Source: Clostridia bacterium (GTDB taxonomy: Bacteria > Bacillota > Sulfobacillia > RBS10-35 > JADGHG01). From it: a stretch of 52,376 bases of DNA. The position numbers and the translations under genes are program-made. The DNA lies in assembly GCA_019689585.1 (NCBI GenBank), contig JADGHG010000003.1, positions 1-52,376 on the forward strand, in the 5' to 3' direction. Within the stretch, counting starts at the first letter, position 1. Each line of letters starts with the position of its first letter. Below are positions 24,863-32,562 of the stretch, in pieces. The notes under the pieces are model-generated. The model was not told the DNA's origin. It made no database searches and saw only the letters and a program-made list of their open reading frames with translations.

Positions 24863-25318
24863 GTGGACGCCATCGACCGCGCGATCTTGCGGCTCTTGCA
24901 CGCCCACGGTCGCATGAGCCAGGAGGACATCGCCCGTGAGGTCCACCTCTCGCGGGCGGCCGTCCACGGGAGGCTGCGGCGGTTGGAGGACCAGGGGGTG
25001 ATCCGCGGGTACCGCGCGCTCCTGAACTGGGCCGCCCTCGGCCAGCCGGTGACCGCCTTCGTCTGGGTGCGGACGTCGGGCGTCCGGTGCGATGCGGCGG
25101 GGCAGAGCATCATGCAGCTGAGCGGACCGGCCGCCGTGGTGGAGGAATGCCACCGCGTGACCGGGGACTGGTGCATGCTCCTCAAGGTTCGCGCGGGTTC
25201 AACCCTGGATCTTCAGGACCTCATCGACCGGATTCGCGATGTTCCAGGGGTGACGGCGACCATGACGACCGTGGTGCTCTCCACCCTGTCCGAGCACGGC
25301 GCCTCGGAAGGATCGTGA
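24863..25318 (+). CDS. Lrp/AsnC-family transcriptional regulator
   Basis: 151 residues from GTG 24863, which follows GGGGAGGGGAGAA. The N-terminal helix-turn-helix (DAIDRAILRLLHAHGRMSQEDIAREVHLSRAAVHGRLRRLE) is followed by the RAM ligand-binding domain with GDWCMLLKV. Such regulators sense amino acids. The permease starts two bases after its stop, so this is probably its dedicated local regulator. The roughly 240 bp between the ArsR operator and this start hold no gene I can support. Confidence 0.9.
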   Translation: MDAIDRAILRLLHAHGRMSQEDIAREVHLSRAAVHGRLRRLEDQGVIRGYRALLNWAALGQPVTAFVWVRTSGVRCDAAGQSIMQLSGPAAVVEECHRVTGDWCMLLKVRAGSTLDLQDLIDRIRDVPGVTATMTTVVLSTLSEHGASEGS

Positions 25319-25320
25319 CG

Positions 25321-26736
25321 ATGGAACGTGCTCTCGTCCGGACGATCACCCTCCCCGAGGGGGTGTCGCTCTACGTGGGCGCCGTGGTCGGGGCCGGAGT
25401 GCTCATCCTGCCCGGGGTCGCGGCATCGATGGCGGGGCCGGCGTCGCTCGTGGCCTGGACCTTCAACTGCCTGGCCGGCATCCCGCTCGCGCTCACCTTC
25501 GCCGCCCTGGCCGCCCGCTTCCCGGACGCCGGCGGCGTAGCCACCTACACGGCGAAGGCATTCGGACCCGCCTGGGGCGCGATCGTCGGCTGGCTCTACT
25601 TCGTCGCCGCGGCCACGGGCCAGGTGATCGTCCCGCTCACCGGAGCGTACTACGCGGCCGACGCGCTCAACCTTCGACGCGACGACACGTTCCTATGGGC
25701 GACGGCGATCCTGGGCGTCGCGGTCGTCAGCAACCTGCGGGGGCTGAAGGTGAGCGGGCGAGTCCAGCTGGCGCTGAGCGCAGCCGTGGCCGGCCTTCTC
25801 TTGGGAGCAGCGCTGGCTTCTCTGCCAAGGCTCAGCCTCGCGCACCTTACGCCGTTCGACCCCCGAGGCATGGACGCCGTGGGCCATGCGACGGTGCTCA
25901 TCTTCGTCGCCGTGTTCGGCTGGGAGGCGATCGCCCAGCTCTCGTCGGAGTTCCGGAACCCGGAGCGGGACGTGCCGCGCTCGACGATCTGGAGCGTGGG
26001 CCTCATCACCGTGCTGTACCTGGGCGTCGCCCTGGCCACCGTGGGCACGGGGACGTACGGGGATCCCGAGCTCGACCGCGTCGCGGTGGCCCGTCTCCTC
26101 GCAGACGGGTTGGGGATCGGCGCGAGACTGGTCGCCGCCGTCATGGCGCTGGTGATCGCCCTGGGCACGGCGAACGCGTTCGTGGCGGCCACGTCGCGGC
26201 TCGGCTACGCCCTCGCGCGGGACGACGCCTTCCCCGCCTGGCTCGGCGTCCTGGACCGGCGCGGCGTGCCTGGCCGAGCGGTGCTGGCGGTCGGCGCATG
26301 CGCGGCGGGCGGGCTTGCCCTCACCTACTTGACGGGACGTGGCGCCGAGAACCTCTTGGTGATCCCCGCCTCCCTCGGCATCACGACGTACGTGATCGGC
26401 GCCGCCTCCGGAGTCCGCCTGCTGACCGGTCCGGCGCGCTGGATGGCCACCGCCAGCCTCGTCCTGTGCCTGGTCGCACTGCCGTTCGCCGGTGCATCAG
26501 TCTCTTGGCCGCTCCTCGTCGCGATCTTCGCCCTGGGCTATCGCCTCTGGCGCCGCGGGCGGCAGAGGTTGCGCGGAGCTCGGTATTCCTCCTGCACGAC
26601 GTCTTCGGAACACACTAGAAGTGACGCCTCTACATCAGGTGTTGGCAGTCGGGCGCTGGACGGCGCCAGGGAAACGAAGAGGTCACGGCGCACTTCCTCT
26701 GGTGACGAACCGGGAGGAAGAGGTGCAAAGCCGTGA
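25321..26736 (+). CDS. APC-superfamily amino-acid permease with IS-derived tail
   Basis: 471 residues with about 12 helices. GVSLYVGAVVGAGVLILPG is the first helix, with the glycine-rich substrate loop of APC transporters, and FGWEAIAQLSSEFRNPERDVPRS is the conserved loop after helix six. It resembles the YjeH/YhfM group of amino-acid transporters. The ATG is two bases after the Lrp stop. From about codon 434 onward (after 26621) the frame runs into a deleted insertion element, so the last 38 or so residues (Ser/Thr/Arg/Gly rich) are IS-encoded and the native C-terminus is lost. Confidence 0.85.
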   Translation: MERALVRTITLPEGVSLYVGAVVGAGVLILPGVAASMAGPASLVAWTFNCLAGIPLALTFAALAARFPDAGGVATYTAKAFGPAWGAIVGWLYFVAAATGQVIVPLTGAYYAADALNLRRDDTFLWATAILGVAVVSNLRGLKVSGRVQLALSAAVAGLLLGAALASLPRLSLAHLTPFDPRGMDAVGHATVLIFVAVFGWEAIAQLSSEFRNPERDVPRSTIWSVGLITVLYLGVALATVGTGTYGDPELDRVAVARLLADGLGIGARLVAAVMALVIALGTANAFVAATSRLGYALARDDAFPAWLGVLDRRGVPGRAVLAVGACAAGGLALTYLTGRGAENLLVIPASLGITTYVIGAASGVRLLTGPARWMATASLVLCLVALPFAGASVSWPLLVAIFALGYRLWRRGRQRLRGARYSSCTTSSEHTRSDASTSGVGSRALDGARETKRSRRTSSGDEPGGRGAKP

Positions 26737-27101
26737 CCCTTGTGGACAGTGTATATCGCTTTCGGCGGCAGGTCATCCGCCGCGCGCAGGAGTTGCGCGA
26801 CGTGAGCCAGGCCTGCCGGGAGGCAGGGATCCCGCGGGCGCTGTTTTACCGCCGGCGCAAGCGGGATCTGGCCGAGGGAGCCGATGGGCTGCGACCGCGG
26901 CCGCAGGCGCGTGGGCGCCACCCGCGCCGGGCGCCGCCCGCGCTGGAGGACGTCCGCATCGAAGATCTGCAACGCGTCCTCGACAGTTACCTCCGATACG
27001 ACAACTTCGACCGACGCCATCAGGGCTACCGTCTCAGAGGACGCGTGCCGGCCGACCTCTTCTACCCAACACAACTGTCAACACCTGATGGAGTCAGGAC
27101 A
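26622..27101 (+). mobile_element. Internally deleted IS481-like element (MITE-like)
   Basis: About 480 bp bounded by imperfect terminal inverted repeats. The inner core, ATCAGGTGTTG then [G/A]CAG, is near-identical at both ends (left 26630-26649, right 27074-27093). Taking TG as the outer ends gives 20 of 27 matching bases. It carries a transposase with its catalytic core removed, so it cannot move by itself. No convincing target-site duplication is seen. It interrupts the 3' end of the amino-acid permease gene. Confidence 0.6.
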
Positions 27102-27107
27102 GCCTAA
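26733..27107 (+). pseudogene. IS481-type transposase, DDE core deleted
   Basis: 124 codons from GTG 26733, which follows GGAGGAAGAGG. The N-terminus is a helix-turn-helix (VIRRAQELRDVSQACREAG, then FYRRRKRDLAEG), followed by an Arg/Pro-rich linker. It jumps straight to the C-terminal end of an integrase-core transposase (LQRVLDSYLRYDNFDRRHQGY, then PADLFYP). The roughly 200 residues with the catalytic Asp-Asp-Glu are missing, and the frame is preserved across the deletion. Confidence 0.7.
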
Positions 27108-27283
27108 GCGGTCCTGCCAACGACCGCGTCACGCGGCCCTGGCTGCGGCGGCTACTTCCAGGCAATCCTGGAGCCGCGCCGGAGGGAACGGAGGGAATAC
27201 GGAATAAGAAGGAATCTAGACGTCTCCGCCGAAACTATCCCATGATCGGGCGCGCTGCCCACTTCCTGCGGAGGTGATCCGTT

Positions 27284-27568
27284 TTGAGGCGGCTGGTGCA
27301 CGTCGCTATCGGCACGTTTGTTGCGGTGGCCCTCTGGACCGCAACGGCTGCTGCTCAGGGCGCTTCGACCGTGCTGTGCTATGATACCGGCGACTACGAG
27401 GACGTGGTTACAGCAGTGTACTGCAACGCGTGCGTGCCGCAGAGCAACCCCGACGAGATCAAGAAGGCCCGCTACGAGATCTACGTCTGTGAGGACGGCA
27501 GCCTGCTGTACCTCCTGACCAACACATGGACGGAATGCGGCTACGTAGCGCGCTGCACCCACGAGTGA
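27284..27568 (+). CDS. Secreted six-cysteine peptide
   Basis: 94 residues from a TTG start with a perfect GGAGGTGAT five bases upstream. A Sec signal peptide covers about 1-24 (ending TAAA/QG). The mature part, about 70 residues, has six Cys at 32, 47, 50, 69, 85 and 91, which could form three disulfides. It matches no family I recognise and is not clearly related to the C-x3-C precursors. It lies 9 bp before a large FtsX/MacB-like permease and an ATPase. Lactococcin-972-type loci also join a roughly 90-residue secreted peptide to a large permease and an ATPase, which makes a peptide-toxin or signal role possible. The 176 bp upstream hold a short hairpin at 27157-27172 and nothing else. Confidence 0.68.
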   Translation: MRRLVHVAIGTFVAVALWTATAAAQGASTVLCYDTGDYEDVVTAVYCNACVPQSNPDEIKKARYEIYVCEDGSLLYLLTNTWTECGYVARCTHE

Positions 27569-27577
27569 ACTGACGAC

Positions 27578-29941
27578 ATGCGGCGCGCCCGATCGTCGTT
27601 ACGCCTCGCACGCGGGCTCTTGGGAGGAGGTGACAGCGACCTCCCGCGCCTCCTCTCCGCCGTCGCGGGCGTGGCGGTCGTCCTTGCGATGGGCGTCATG
27701 GTGCTGGCCCTTGGGGCTCGCTTCGCTCTACCCGAGGACGTGGCCGAAACGGTGCGGGGCCTGCCGGGAAGCCTCGTCCGCGTGGGCATCGCAGAGGCAC
27801 GAACCCTTCCCAACGGAGCGTCGCTCGCCGGGGGCGTGCCCCTCTTCACCCTGGACGACTGGCAGCAACTCCGCGTGGCCGTGGGGGACGCCGGAGACGT
27901 TGCCGCCCAAGGGGCAGGTCACGGCAACTGCCCTGTTGAGCCCGGCGATCCCCCGGATCGAGTCGTCTACATGACACCCGTCACGCCCAACTACTTCGCC
28001 GTACGAGACCTGTCGCTCGCGGAGGGCCGCGTCCCGGCCATGGGCGAGGAAGGGGTCGTGGTCGGAGCCTCCGTGGACGTCCGCGTGGGCGATCGCATTC
28101 CCGACTGTGCGCTGCGGAGCAGCCGGGTCGCCCGCGAGGTCACGGTCCTGGGCCGCCTCGGCGAGACGGGGGACGCGGATCTCCTCAATCGCAGCGCATT
28201 GGAGCCGATCGATCCCTCACGGCCTCTGCCGCAGACGTACGAACAGGTCGGCTACTACCTCTGGGTCAAGCCCGCGGGGGCGGACACCCAGACCGTCCTC
28301 GACATCCTGCGTCGCAACCTGCCTGAACACCTGAGCGGCGCAGATCTCGCCTTCGTCACCTTCGGAGTGCAGCGCCTCGTCGTCGAGCACACGGGAGCCG
28401 TCACCGCGGTGGCGCTCCTTCTGTTCCCCGTCGTCATCTCGCTCATGGCGGCGCTGGTCCTGGCCGTGCTCGCCCTTTTGCGCGTCATCCGCGAGATCCC
28501 ACAGGTGGGCGTGAAGCTTGCCTTCGGCGCCTCGCCCGGCCGTCTGGCAGGCGAGTACGGCGTTCGTCAGGTGGGGCTCGTCGTCGGCGCGGTGGCCGTG
28601 GGAGCCGCGTGCGCCCTTCCGCTTCGCCCGCTCGCCGAGCGCTGGCTGGAGCAGCCGGTGCGGATCTCGTGGCCGGTCCTGGGTCTCTCCGCGGCGTGGA
28701 TGCTCGTCCTCGGGTTCGGCGCCTCCGTGCTTTCGGCCTGGTCGGGGACGCGGGTGGATCCGGCGGAGGCGGTGCGCCAGGAGCCGCTCACGTCGCCCAC
28801 CGGTGGCTGGGGCCTTCTGCGTTCGGGGTTCGCGGTGGCCTCCGCCGGCGTCGCCGTGGGCCTGGCCACGGCGCTTGTGGTGCTTGGGGTCGGGGAGGGC
28901 ACGACGAGGCAGACTGCACAGTATCTCGACCGAGTGGGCGCGCACGCCCTGGTCGTGCGACCGGCTTCGCCCGGCGCCTCGACGTGGTTCGCACCTGACG
29001 CAGTCCCGTCGGGACTCGACCGCGTGCCGGGGGTCGAGTCGGTGGAATGGACCGGGAGGGGCGTCGCCGTCGCCAGATCGGGACCGTCGGACGAGAGGCA
29101 GACCGTCACCGTCGTGGCTGCGACGGAGTCGTTCCTTCGCCAGCGCGGCGTGGACCTGGCGGAGGGTCGATATCCGCGAGCCCCGGGCGGGGAGATCGGG
29201 GAGGCAGCGGTCGGCGCCCAGCTCGCCGAACGTCTCTTCGGCACGGCGGACGCTGTCGGCTCCGCGTTCCAGCTGGGCGACAGGACGTTCCGGGTGGTCG
29301 GCGTCGTCGCGAAGCCGGGCGCGGGAGAGGTGGACTTGGGGTACCAGCGAGCGTGGAGCGTGTTCGTCGCTCCGCCCGTGGGGGCGGAGCTCGTCGAGTC
29401 GGGCATCGTGGCGCCCGAAGCGGCGGAGGCGTGGCTCGAGACGTCGGAAGGCGGCGACCTAGACAAGGTGATGGCGGCGGTAACGGCCGTCCTTCCGCAG
29501 GACTTCACGGTCGACTTCCCGTGGGGCGACCTCTCGAAGGCGGTCGACTTCCAGCGCCGCTGGACGGGAAGGCTCTTCGCGCTCGCGGGCATCATCCTGG
29601 TCCTCAGCGCTCTCGCTGCCGGAGGGGTGTTGCTCGTCTGGACCATGGCGCACACGAAGCAGATCGCGCTCCGAATGGCAGTAGGGGCGACGCCCGCGGA
29701 CGTGCGGCGGTTCGTCCTCGGGCGAAGCCTGCGCCTTTCGCTTTGCGCCGAAACCGCCGCCGCGGCGCTGGCTGTGGCGGCTGCAGCTGCCATGCGCCTC
29801 TCCGGCTACCCGGTTGCGTTCTCCTGGCAGATGCCGGTCCTAGTCGTGCTCTTCGGCGCGGCGCTTGTTCTCGGCTGCGGATGGGGGGCGGTCTCCTACG
29901 CCAGCCGCATGGACCCATCCGAGGGCCTGCGATACGAGTGA
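27578..29941 (+). CDS. FtsX/MacB-like ABC permease, duplicated module
   Basis: 787 residues. Two halves each have one helix, a large extracytoplasmic MacB-PCD-like domain and a three-helix FtsX domain. Half one runs from LLSAVAGVAVVLAMGVMVLA to about residue 395, and half two from LLRSGFAVASAGVAVGLATAL to the end. FtsX hallmarks are VGVKLAFGASPGRLAGEYGVRQ in half one and QIALRMAVGATPADVRRFVLGR plus the final DPSEGLRYE in half two. Such permeases move lipoproteins or peptides, or transmit force, from the outer leaflet. The ATG has little ribosome site of its own and follows the peptide stop by 9 bases, so it may be coupled. The ATPase gene follows. Confidence 0.85.
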   Translation: MRRARSSLRLARGLLGGGDSDLPRLLSAVAGVAVVLAMGVMVLALGARFALPEDVAETVRGLPGSLVRVGIAEARTLPNGASLAGGVPLFTLDDWQQLRVAVGDAGDVAAQGAGHGNCPVEPGDPPDRVVYMTPVTPNYFAVRDLSLAEGRVPAMGEEGVVVGASVDVRVGDRIPDCALRSSRVAREVTVLGRLGETGDADLLNRSALEPIDPSRPLPQTYEQVGYYLWVKPAGADTQTVLDILRRNLPEHLSGADLAFVTFGVQRLVVEHTGAVTAVALLLFPVVISLMAALVLAVLALLRVIREIPQVGVKLAFGASPGRLAGEYGVRQVGLVVGAVAVGAACALPLRPLAERWLEQPVRISWPVLGLSAAWMLVLGFGASVLSAWSGTRVDPAEAVRQEPLTSPTGGWGLLRSGFAVASAGVAVGLATALVVLGVGEGTTRQTAQYLDRVGAHALVVRPASPGASTWFAPDAVPSGLDRVPGVESVEWTGRGVAVARSGPSDERQTVTVVAATESFLRQRGVDLAEGRYPRAPGGEIGEAAVGAQLAERLFGTADAVGSAFQLGDRTFRVVGVVAKPGAGEVDLGYQRAWSVFVAPPVGAELVESGIVAPEAAEAWLETSEGGDLDKVMAAVTAVLPQDFTVDFPWGDLSKAVDFQRRWTGRLFALAGIILVLSALAAGGVLLVWTMAHTKQIALRMAVGATPADVRRFVLGRSLRLSLCAETAAAALAVAAAAAMRLSGYPVAFSWQMPVLVVLFGAALVLGCGWGAVSYASRMDPSEGLRYE

Positions 29942-30049
29942 CGCACACGACGCCGAGGACGGGCCCGGTGGCGACGTGTGAAGCGCGAAGCCCGGGAGCC
30001 TGGCCGGCCGGCCCGGCTCGCGGGGGCGAAGGGAGAGGCGTGTGGTCGC

Positions 30050-30772
30050 ATGGTCTCGACGGAACGACAGGCAGGTGACGAGCCCCTCGTCTCCCTCCGC
30101 GGGATCGGCAAGACGTACCTCCTCGCGGGCGGGGTGCCCTTCACGGCGCTCGCCGACGTGACGCTCGAGGTCGGGCGCGGCAGCTTCACGGTCGTCGTCG
30201 GGCCGAGCGGATCCGGGAAGTCGACGCTCCTTCACATCCTGGGCGGGCTCCTCACGCCCACGACCGGCGAGTACAGGTTCGAGGGGCGGCCGGTCGCGGG
30301 CCTCTCGCCCGCCGAGCTCGCGCGCTTCCGGAACCGGTACGTGGGCTTCGTGTTCCAGCGCTTCAACCTCCTGCCCGACGCCCGCGTGTGGGAGAACGTC
30401 GCGCTCCCGCTCGTCTACCGCGGCGTGGCGCGAGGAGCTCGTCGGGCGCGGGCGCTCGAGCTCCTCGAGCGGTTCGGACTGCGCGACAAGGCCGAACAGT
30501 ACCCGGCACAGCTGAGCGCGGGCCAGGAGCAGCGCGTCGCCATCTGCCGGGCGCTGGCAGGGGATCCTCAGCTCATCCTCGCCGACGAGCCGACCGGCAA
30601 CGTCGACCGGGCGGCCGGCAAGGTCATCATGGAGGAGCTCCTGCAGGCGGCGCGTCGGGGCAAGGCGGTCGTGCTCGTCACCCACGACCTCGCGCTCGTC
30701 GAGTACGCGGATCACCTAGTCGAGATCTCCGACGGCCGGATCGTGCGGGACGAGCGCGTCGGGGTGCGGTGA
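30050..30772 (+). CDS. LolD/MacB-type ABC ATPase
   Basis: 240 residues. Walker A is GPSGSGKST, Walker B ILADEPTGNVD and the H-loop VTHDLALVEYAD. RYVGFVFQRFNLLP is typical of LolD/MacB/BceA partners of FtsX permeases. The signature reads LSAGQEQRVAI, a conservative change from LSGGQ. ATG 30050 is chosen because the family's N-terminal strand follows; in-frame codons upstream from 29978 are Arg/Gly-rich and unlike the family. The partner permease is the gene 108 bp upstream. Confidence 0.9.
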   Translation: MVSTERQAGDEPLVSLRGIGKTYLLAGGVPFTALADVTLEVGRGSFTVVVGPSGSGKSTLLHILGGLLTPTTGEYRFEGRPVAGLSPAELARFRNRYVGFVFQRFNLLPDARVWENVALPLVYRGVARGARRARALELLERFGLRDKAEQYPAQLSAGQEQRVAICRALAGDPQLILADEPTGNVDRAAGKVIMEELLQAARRGKAVVLVTHDLALVEYADHLVEISDGRIVRDERVGVR

Positions 30773-30823
30773 CAGCCCAACTGCGGAGGTCCGAGCGACG
30801 TTCGTCCGGCCGGCCGAGGCCTG

Positions 30824-31365
30824 CTACCGCTTCATGGGCCGCCACTCGCGCCGACTCGCTCCCCTCCTCGCGGACTTCGCCGGCATCCGGGCGGGAATGC
30901 GGCGCTGTACACGCCAGGCCTCCACGATCGGCTCCAGACGCTTTGTGAGCGCCGACACCGTGGACCGCGAAAGCCGGGTGCAGCACGGCTGCTGCGTCAC
31001 CCGCGCGACGTCGCGGGTCGACACGCCGTGCACGTCCATCTCCAAAAGCGCCAGCACAAACGCCTGCTCGTGCCGCTGGTAGCGCTGGAAAAGACGGGTC
31101 GAGAACCCGCCGTCCCGCGTCTGCGCCGCCCGCAACGTCAGCTCGCCGACGCGCGTGTACAGACTCCGCGGCTTGTACCCGTTGCGGTAGGTCAACCGCC
31201 GCGCCGTCCGCTCGTGCCGCTGCGCCCCGACGTATTCCGAGACCTCCGCCTTCAGCACCTCGTCGAGGATCTTGCCGAACAGCGCCCGCAGCTTCTCCGC
31301 ATCACCCGACAACAGGTCGTGCAGATCGTCCCGTCCGTGTCCCGGGTAACCTGGAACCGAGCCAT
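30824..31365 (-). pseudogene. IS256-type transposase fragment, frameshifted and truncated
   Basis: ATG 31365 follows GGGAGGCGAGGCG and begins MARFQVTRD. A one-base shift near codon 13 then puts the rest (LRALFGKILDEVLKAEVSEY, then RLTYRNGYKPRSLYTRVGEL, then QRYQRHEQAFVLALLEM) in another frame. Homology stops at SALTKRLEPIVEAWR, after which an unrelated basic tail leads to a stop. A complete IS256 transposase is about 400 residues; the catalytic core is absent. Confidence 0.75.
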
Positions 31366-31479
31366 CGCCTCGCCTCCCGACTGGTCTCGTTTCCAGCTCC
31401 CAGCCTGCCGAAGGCGCGGGGCGGCTCGCTCGCTTTCTGAAGAGCCCGTCCCGTTTTTACAGAACTTTTCGGACGCTAC
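30824..31479 (-). mobile_element. IS256-family remnant
   Basis: The N-terminal third of an IS256-type transposase with its upstream flank. A likely terminal-repeat sequence (on the minus strand GTCCGAAAAGTTCTGTAA) lies near 31462-31479. The other end and the catalytic region are gone. It separates the ABC ATPase from the hut genes. Confidence 0.55.
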
Positions 31480-31551
31480 TGTCGGCCCCGCAGAGGAGCC
31501 GGAGCGCATCCTCCGCGGCCGTCACCCCGTTCGGCGACCTGCGCCTCCGCC

Positions 31552-32562
31552 TCACGCTGGTACCGGGCCCCCGGTCGCGCCCCTCCCGCGGCGCCCGTCC
31601 CAGGCGGCCGAGATCGCCTCGAGCAGGAGCTCGGCCGCGACGAGCGCCGTGCGGCCGCTCGGGTCGAGAAGCGGGTTCACCTCGACGAGGTCGATCCCCA
31701 CGATCGGCATGCGGTCGCCGACGGCGCGCAGGAGCGTCTTCACCTCGGCGTAGGTGAGGCCGTCCGGTTCGGGGCTGCCGGTGCCGGGGCAGAGGGCGGC
31801 GTCGAGCCCGTCGATGTCGATGGTGACGTACACGGGTTCGCCGGCGGGAAGCGCCTCGGCGAGCGCGGCGAGCGCCGGGTGCCCGCCCCTCCGCACCGCC
31901 TCGTGCACGTCCCGCGCGAGGACGATCGTCGCCCCGCGCTCCCTCGCGGCGGCGAAGTCGCCCGGCGCGGTGCGCAGGCCCCGCACGCCCACGTTCAGCA
32001 CCCGTCCGACGAAGGGGAGCTCGGTCGCCCGCCGGATCGGGCTCGAGTTCGCGAGGCGCACGCCGAGGAGCTCGTCGCGGAAGTCGAGGTGCGCGTCGAA
32101 CTGGAGGATGTGAAGGCGCGCGCCCCGGAAGCGCCCGCCCTCCCCGAACGCCTCGCGCAACCCGGCGATCGACGGGAACGTGATCGAGTGGTCGCCGCCG
32201 AGCACCACGGGCAGCGCGCCGCGGCGGACGATGGCCCGCACGCCCTCGGCGATGCGGGCGAAGCTCTCCTCGGTATCGAGGTAGACGACGTCGACGTCGC
32301 CCGCGTCGACAAGGCGCAGGCCCCGGAGCCGGTGAAGCCCCGTCTCTACGTCCCAGAAGCCCTCGGACGGGAGCGCGTAGCGGGTCGAGGCGTCGCGGAT
32401 GGCGCGGGGCGCGACGCGGGCACCCGGCCGGTAGCCCACACCCCAGTCGTAGGGCACGCCGAGGACGGCCGCGTCCGCCGACCACTCGCCGTGGCGCGCC
32501 ACAAGCGGCGCCCGGGCGAAGGTCGCGACGCCCGTGTACGGAAGGCCGGCCTCGCCCTTCAC
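31552..32562 (-). CDS. hutG: Ureohydrolase of the agmatinase/formimidoylglutamase family
   Basis: 336 residues. The binuclear manganese ligands appear in GGDHSIT, QFDAHLDF and TIDIDGLD; PGTGSPEPDGLTY and VEVNPLLD complete the ureohydrolase signature. By sequence alone it could be an agmatinase. It overlaps the hutI stop by four bases (GTGA) and sits with hutI and hutU, so hydrolysis of N-formimidoyl-L-glutamate to glutamate and formamide is the likely step. The GTG start at 32562 is set by this coupling. Confidence 0.85.
   Translation of the reverse strand: MKGEAGLPYTGVATFARAPLVARHGEWSADAAVLGVPYDWGVGYRPGARVAPRAIRDASTRYALPSEGFWDVETGLHRLRGLRLVDAGDVDVVYLDTEESFARIAEGVRAIVRRGALPVVLGGDHSITFPSIAGLREAFGEGGRFRGARLHILQFDAHLDFRDELLGVRLANSSPIRRATELPFVGRVLNVGVRGLRTAPGDFAAARERGATIVLARDVHEAVRRGGHPALAALAEALPAGEPVYVTIDIDGLDAALCPGTGSPEPDGLTYAEVKTLLRAVGDRMPIVGIDLVEVNPLLDPSGRTALVAAELLLEAISAAWDGRRGRGATGGPVPA

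Noticed and set aside
31480-31551. A tRNA or attachment site between the IS256 remnant and hutG
   Set aside because: No cloverleaf, CCA end or flanking direct repeat could be found in these 72 bases.
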